A stretch of 64,000 bases of DNA from Neocallimastix lanati (nom. inval.). Lineage: Eukaryota; Neocallimastigomycota; Neocallimastigomycetes; Neocallimastigales; Neocallimastigaceae. Below the pieces are notes generated by a model, which was given only the letters and a program-made list of their open reading frames with translations, made no database searches and was not told where the DNA came from. A program made the position numbers and the translations under genes. Positions 59,087 through 64,000 of the stretch are shown here, piece by piece. Position 1 is the first letter of the stretch, and each line of letters opens with the position of its first letter. Location: NCBI GenBank assembly GCA_016946835.1, contig JACVTC010000084.1:481501-545500 (forward strand), in the 5' to 3' direction.

Positions 59087-61567
59087 TAATATTAATTGTT
59101 AATAAAAAAATTAATTAATTATTTAATTATTTTTTATTAATTATTTATTTTTTGTTATATTTGATTAATATATTTGATATATATTAACAATATATTATAA
59201 ATATATATAAAACTCTTTTTTTTAAAAGGAAAAATATTTAAATTTTTTTAAATTAAAAAAAAATATATAAAAATAATTTTAATATATATTGAAAAAAGCA
59301 ATCAAATTAAAAAATTATAATTAGATATATATGAAGTATATGCAGTTCAAGAGGATGTTTTTTTTTAATTTTTAAAAGATAGAATAAATATATCTTTTCT
59401 TTCTTTTCTACTTTTTTTTTAATAAAAAAGAGTGAATTTTTTTAAAAAAAGATGGGAAATTTAATATCTTTTTATACTTTTTTTTATTTTTTTTTTTTAT
59501 ATTGCATATATATTATTTATTAAATCAATTTTAATTATTAATAAAAAATAATTTGGAGATGGCACAGATAAATAATTTATAATTATAGGAAAGACCACAC
59601 TATTTTATTTTTATTCCTTTTTTTTTTTTTTTTTTTAATCTTATAAATTAAAATACTTTATTTTCATATAAATACAGAAATATATAAATATAGCTTACCT
59701 TTTTTATAATTTATAATTATTGAAAACATAAAATGCAAATGTATTTAAATTTTATAAAACATAGTAGTATAAAAAGATGATAAAAAACCAAAATAAAATA
59801 GAAATACTTTTTTTTTTTATGATAAACTTACAATATTTTTCTGTTAAAAAAGAAAAATAAATATATATTAATATTTTTATTATTAATTAATTAATAAAAA
59901 AAAAGAATAAATTATCCAAAGTATTTTATATTTAAGATTAAAATATTAAAGTCATTGATTGTTATTGTTATTTTTTAAATTAGATATCTTGATATTAATA
60001 TACATTATTATATTGAAATTATTTAATTTAAACCATGTGTGTTGTCACATTATAAATTATTTGAATTAATTGATTATTCCAGTATATATGATTTATTATT
60101 AAATAAGATGAGGATGGTTAATGAATTAAATAATTTTAGTTTTTTTTTTTTTTTTTTTTTTTATAACATATACTATCTTTATTATTTTAATTAATGGTGT
60201 ATTTAATATCTTATGATTATTATTATCATTATTATTATTATTATTATTAATTTATGAAATTTAAATTATACAAACTTTCAACTTTTTTCTATAATGATTT
60301 ATATTCAAAAAATAGGTATTATAATTATAAATTATATATATTATTTTTTAATAAATATTAAAAAATTTCAATTAGTAATTTAATACATTTTATATTTTAT
60401 TTTTTTTTTTTTTTTTATTTTCTTTTGTTTTTATTAATGAATTTATACAATTAAAAAGATAAATAATAATGAATTTATACAATTAAAAAGATAAATAATA
60501 AAGATATATATATTTAACTATTATTTAAAATAAGTTAACAGAATATATATAATTTATAACTAATTTTTCAATTAAACTAAGTTGCATAATCATTAAATTA
60601 ATTTTATTTTATTTTATTTTATATTTTACACTTTTCTATTTAATATTGTAAATATAAAATGAGAATAGTTTTTATTAATTATTAGGATCATTATTAATAT
60701 TAATTCTAAAAGTTACTACTTCCATCAACTTTATATATATATTTAACTATATATATATTTTTTTAGTCATAACTAAATAATTAATGATTATATTTAAATT
60801 AAAAACACAAATAATAATAATATTAAACTTTTTTTGGTTGGTTAATTATGCAGATATTTTATGACCTTTATATTAAAAATTATTTTCTATGTAATTACAT
60901 AAATTATAAATTATAATTAACTAATTAAATTATAAATAATAAATAATAAATAATAAATAATAAATAATAAAGAATAAATAATAAAATAATAAATAATAAA
61001 TAATAATAATAAATAATAAAAAGAGTATTTATTAATAATAAATAATAAATAATTGAATATTAAATAATAAAAAGAATTAATAAAAAAATATATTATATTT
61101 ATAAATAATAAAAAAGATTGTAATTATAAATAATAAAATTATAAATTATTAAATGCATATAATTAAAACAATACTATTACAATATCTATAATTTAATGCA
61201 ATGTCATTGTTTAAAAAAAAAAAAAAAAAAAACTAAAATGGTAATAAAAAATAAATATTTAACAATTTATAATCATCATATTTTAATTATATTAATGCAA
61301 TAACTAGATTAATATATGATTTTTATTACTATTACTATTGCTCTATAGAATTTATAATAAAAAAATATATGTTGTTTTTTAAAAGATAAAATAATTAATC
61401 ATAGACATCCTTAATAAATTTATTTAATTTATATTAAATACATTTATTTATTTATTTATTATTATTATTATTATTTAATACATTTTATATAAATTTATTA
61501 TTAAAAGCCATATTAACAAAAAACTATTATTTAAAATAAAAAGCCACGTTGATTATTAGTATTATGA

Positions 61568-61605
<38 letters not shown>

Positions 61606-61907
61606 ATTTTGTTAGTTCATTAGTAAATTTTAAATATAAATAGTTCATTAGTAAATTTTAAATATAAATATAAATATATATTACATATTAATATATATAT
61701 ATGTAGTTTTATCTTTATTTTTATTTTTATTTTTTATGTTTTAAAAAGAAAAGTTAATAAATTGTTCAACTTTAACTATAAAATAGGATTTCTTCAATAA
61801 AAAAAAAAAGTCTTCCTTATTTTAATTAATGAATTTTTATTAATAAGAAACATATAAAATATATAAAAAAAACATAAATTATATAAAATAAATAAAAATT
61901 AAATAAA

Positions 61908-61909
<2 letters not shown>
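55952..61909. other. Gene-free AT-rich stretch of about 6 kb
   Basis: No coding frame above background on either strand, and no tRNA-, rRNA- or LTR-like pattern. Noted content: poly-A runs at about 56301-56335 and 61567-61600, an (ATT)n run at 59037-59085, tandem AATAATAAAT units at 60938-61080, a duplicated segment at 60434-60500 (AATGAATTTATACAATTAAA twice), and a duplicated TAGTTCATTAGTAAATTTTA at 61613-61665. The left part would hold the promoter and 5' UTR of exportin-T. Confidence 0.6.
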
Positions 61910-61990
<81 letters not shown>

Positions 61991-62046
61991 TTATTATTCA
62001 TTATTATTCATTATTATTCATTATTATTATTATTATTCATTATTAT

Positions 62047-62084
<38 letters not shown>
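61910..62084 (+). repeat. (ATT)n microsatellite with ATTC interruptions
   Basis: About 27 pure ATT units, then a phase with ATTATTC blocks (ATTATTATTC repeated), then pure ATT again up to a GGGAGAGG island. Confidence 0.95.
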
Positions 62085-62085
<1 letters not shown>

Positions 62086-62150
62086 GGGAGAGGTCCAAAA
62101 CGCCAATTTTTTTCACGTGATATATCAAATTTTGAGGCTTTTTAAATTAA
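62085..62150. other. Short non-AT island with CACGTG
   Basis: GGGAGAGGTCCAAAACGCCA at 62085-62104, then TTTTTTTCACGTGATATATC. The G/C density is the highest for several kb around. It starts like the island at 26902 (GGGGAGAG) and could be the end of a DNA-transposon family inserted at the (ATT)n tract. No partner end is visible before the satellite begins. Confidence 0.35.
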
Positions 62151-62329
62151 TAGTTATATGATACTATTTTGTTGTATTATTAATTTGTAATTTTTTTCTT
62201 AAAATTTATTAAGTGAATAATTAAATAAATTATAATGGTTAGATAAAAATAAATATTTTTTTACAAAAAAAAAAAAATTAAAATAAAATATTCAAACAAT
62301 TAAAAGGTTTAATATTCAAACAATTAAAA

Positions 62330-64000
62330 GGTTTATTTTAAAAAAAAATATATTAATAAAATACTTTAACAATTATATAGATTTATTTATTTAAAAAATA
62401 TTAATAAAATATTTAAACAACTATTAATAAAATACTTTAGCAATTATATAGATTTATTTATTTAAACAACTATTAATAAAATATTTTAGCAATTATATAG
62501 ATTTATTTATTTAAAAAATATTAATAAAATATTTAAACAACTATTAATAAAATATTTTAGCAATTATATAGATTTATTTATTTAAAAAAAATATTAATAA
62601 AATACTTTAACAATTATATAGATTTATTTATTTAAAAAAAAATATTAATAAAATACTTTAACAATTATATAGATTTATTTATTTAAAAAAAAATATTAAT
62701 AAAATACTTTAACAATTATATAGATTTATTTATTTAAAAAATATTAATAAAATATTTAAACAACTATTAATAAAATACTTTAGCAATTATATAGATTTAT
62801 TTATTTAAAAAAAATATTAATAAAATACTTTAGCAATTATATAGATTTATTTATTTAAAAAAATATTAATAAAATACTTTAACAATTATATAGATTTATT
62901 TATTTAAAAAAAATATTAATAAAATATTTTAGCAATTATATAGATTTATTTATTTAAAAAATATTAATAAAATATTTAAACAACTATTAATAAAATATTT
63001 TAGCAATTATATAGATTTATTTATTTAAAAAAAATATTATTAAAATACTTTAACAATTATATAAATTTATTTATTTAAAAAAAAAATATTAATAAAATAC
63101 TTTAACAATTATATAGATTTATTTATTTAAAAAAAAATATTAATAAAATACTTTAACAATTATATAGATTTATTTATTTAAAAAATATTAATAAAATATT
63201 TAAACAACTATTAATAAAATACTTTAGCAATTATATAGATTTATTTATTTAAAAAAAATATTAATAAAATACTTTAGCAATTATATAGATTTATTTATTT
63301 AAAAAAAATATTAATAAAATACTTTAACAATTATATAGATTTATTTATTTAAAAAATATTAATAAAATATTTTAACAATTATATAGATTTATTTATTTAA
63401 AAAAAATATTAATAAAATACTTTAACAATTATATAGATTTATTTATTTAAAAAATATTAATAAAATATTTAAACAACTATTAATAAAATACTTTAGCAAT
63501 TATATAGATTTATTTATTTAAAAAAAATATTAATAAAATATTTTAGCAATTATATAGATTTATTTATTTAAAAAAAATATTAATAAAATACTTTAACAAT
63601 TATATAGATTTATTTATTTAAAAAAAAATATTAATAAAATACTTTAACAATTATATAGATTTATTTATTTAAAAAAAAATATTAATAAAATACTTTAACA
63701 ATTATATAGATTTATTTATTTAAAAAATATTAATAAAATATTTAAACAACTATTAATAAAATAATTTAGCAATTATATAGATTTATTTATTTAAAAAAAA
63801 TATTAATAAAATACTTTAGCAATTATATAGATTTATTTATTTAAAAAAAATATTAATAAAATACTTTAGCAATTATATAGATTTATTTATTTAAAAAAAA
63901 ATATTAATAAAATACTTTAACAATTATATAGATTTATTTATTTAAAAAAAAATATTAATAAAATACTTTAACAATTATATAGATTTATTTATTTAAAAAA
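62330..64000 (+). repeat. Satellite array, about 51-bp unit, at least 30 copies, runs off the right edge
   Basis: The unit is roughly AATATTAATAAAATACTTTA, then ACAATTATATAGATTTATTT, then ATTTAAAAAA. I count 30 occurrences of the CAATTATATAGATTT core (one as ATAAATTT). Two subtypes alternate (TTTAACAATT and TTTAGCAATT). A longer variant of about 71 bp, with an extra ATTTAAACAACTATTAATAA, recurs every four or five units. Two copies of a 24-bp unit AATATTCAAACAATTAAAAGG precede it at 62289-62335. No coding potential. Confidence 0.95.

Noticed and set aside
62330-64000. CRISPR-like regular array
   Set aside because: The units are directly tandem with no unique spacers, and the context is eukaryotic; it is a satellite.

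Overview
The window looks like nuclear DNA of a very AT-rich eukaryote, most likely an anaerobic gut fungus (Neocallimastigomycota). Intergenic DNA is almost pure A+T, with many poly-A/poly-T runs and triplet microsatellites. The genes have short GT..AG introns, and the coding islands are clearly richer in GC. One gene joins leucine-rich repeats to hevein-type chitin-binding (CBM18) modules, a combination I associate with these fungi. The taxon call is inference; no rRNA or other marker gene is present.

Layout. (1) 1-3755, minus strand: a 5'-to-middle part of a decayed Ty1/copia element (gag, protease, integrase, start of RT), cut by the left edge. (2) 3756-10887: no genes, a graveyard of diverged LTRs in both orientations plus simple repeats. 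(3) 10888-16289, plus strand: a full-length Ty3/gypsy element with two LTRs, a probable 5-bp target duplication, a polypurine tract and a 16-nt primer-binding site that exactly complements a segment of its own LTR, as in self-priming Tf1/sushi elements. Its pol is broken by several one-base insertions. (4) About 18140-20709, plus strand: a much older, truncated Ty3/gypsy relic. (5) 21588-25980, minus strand: a six-exon LRR/CBM18 gene made of a duplicated exon cassette, 5' end not found. (6) 26305-29137, minus strand: broken coding relics (an unknown one and an Asn-rich/ankyrin one) and a solo LTR with a target duplication. (7) 29.1-49.9 kb: four nearly identical 506-residue MFS sugar transporter genes (orientation - + + -) inside large inverted repeats, one with a frameshift, plus flanks of a fifth unit without a gene. 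Each unit carries a conserved hairpin upstream and palindromic motifs downstream. A decayed copia gag/protease fragment sits between the first two. (8) 51080-55951, minus strand: a complete nine-exon exportin-T (tRNA nuclear export) gene, the only clear single-copy housekeeping gene. (9) 55952-62084: about 6 kb without a gene. (10) About 62330 to the right edge: a tandem satellite of about 51 bp units with a higher-order pattern, running out of the window.

Functionally the genes are independent. Exportin-T exports tRNA from the nucleus, the transporters would import sugars at the plasma membrane, and the LRR/CBM18 protein is probably extracellular or wall-associated. The window is dominated by retroelement activity and by recent amplification of the transporter.
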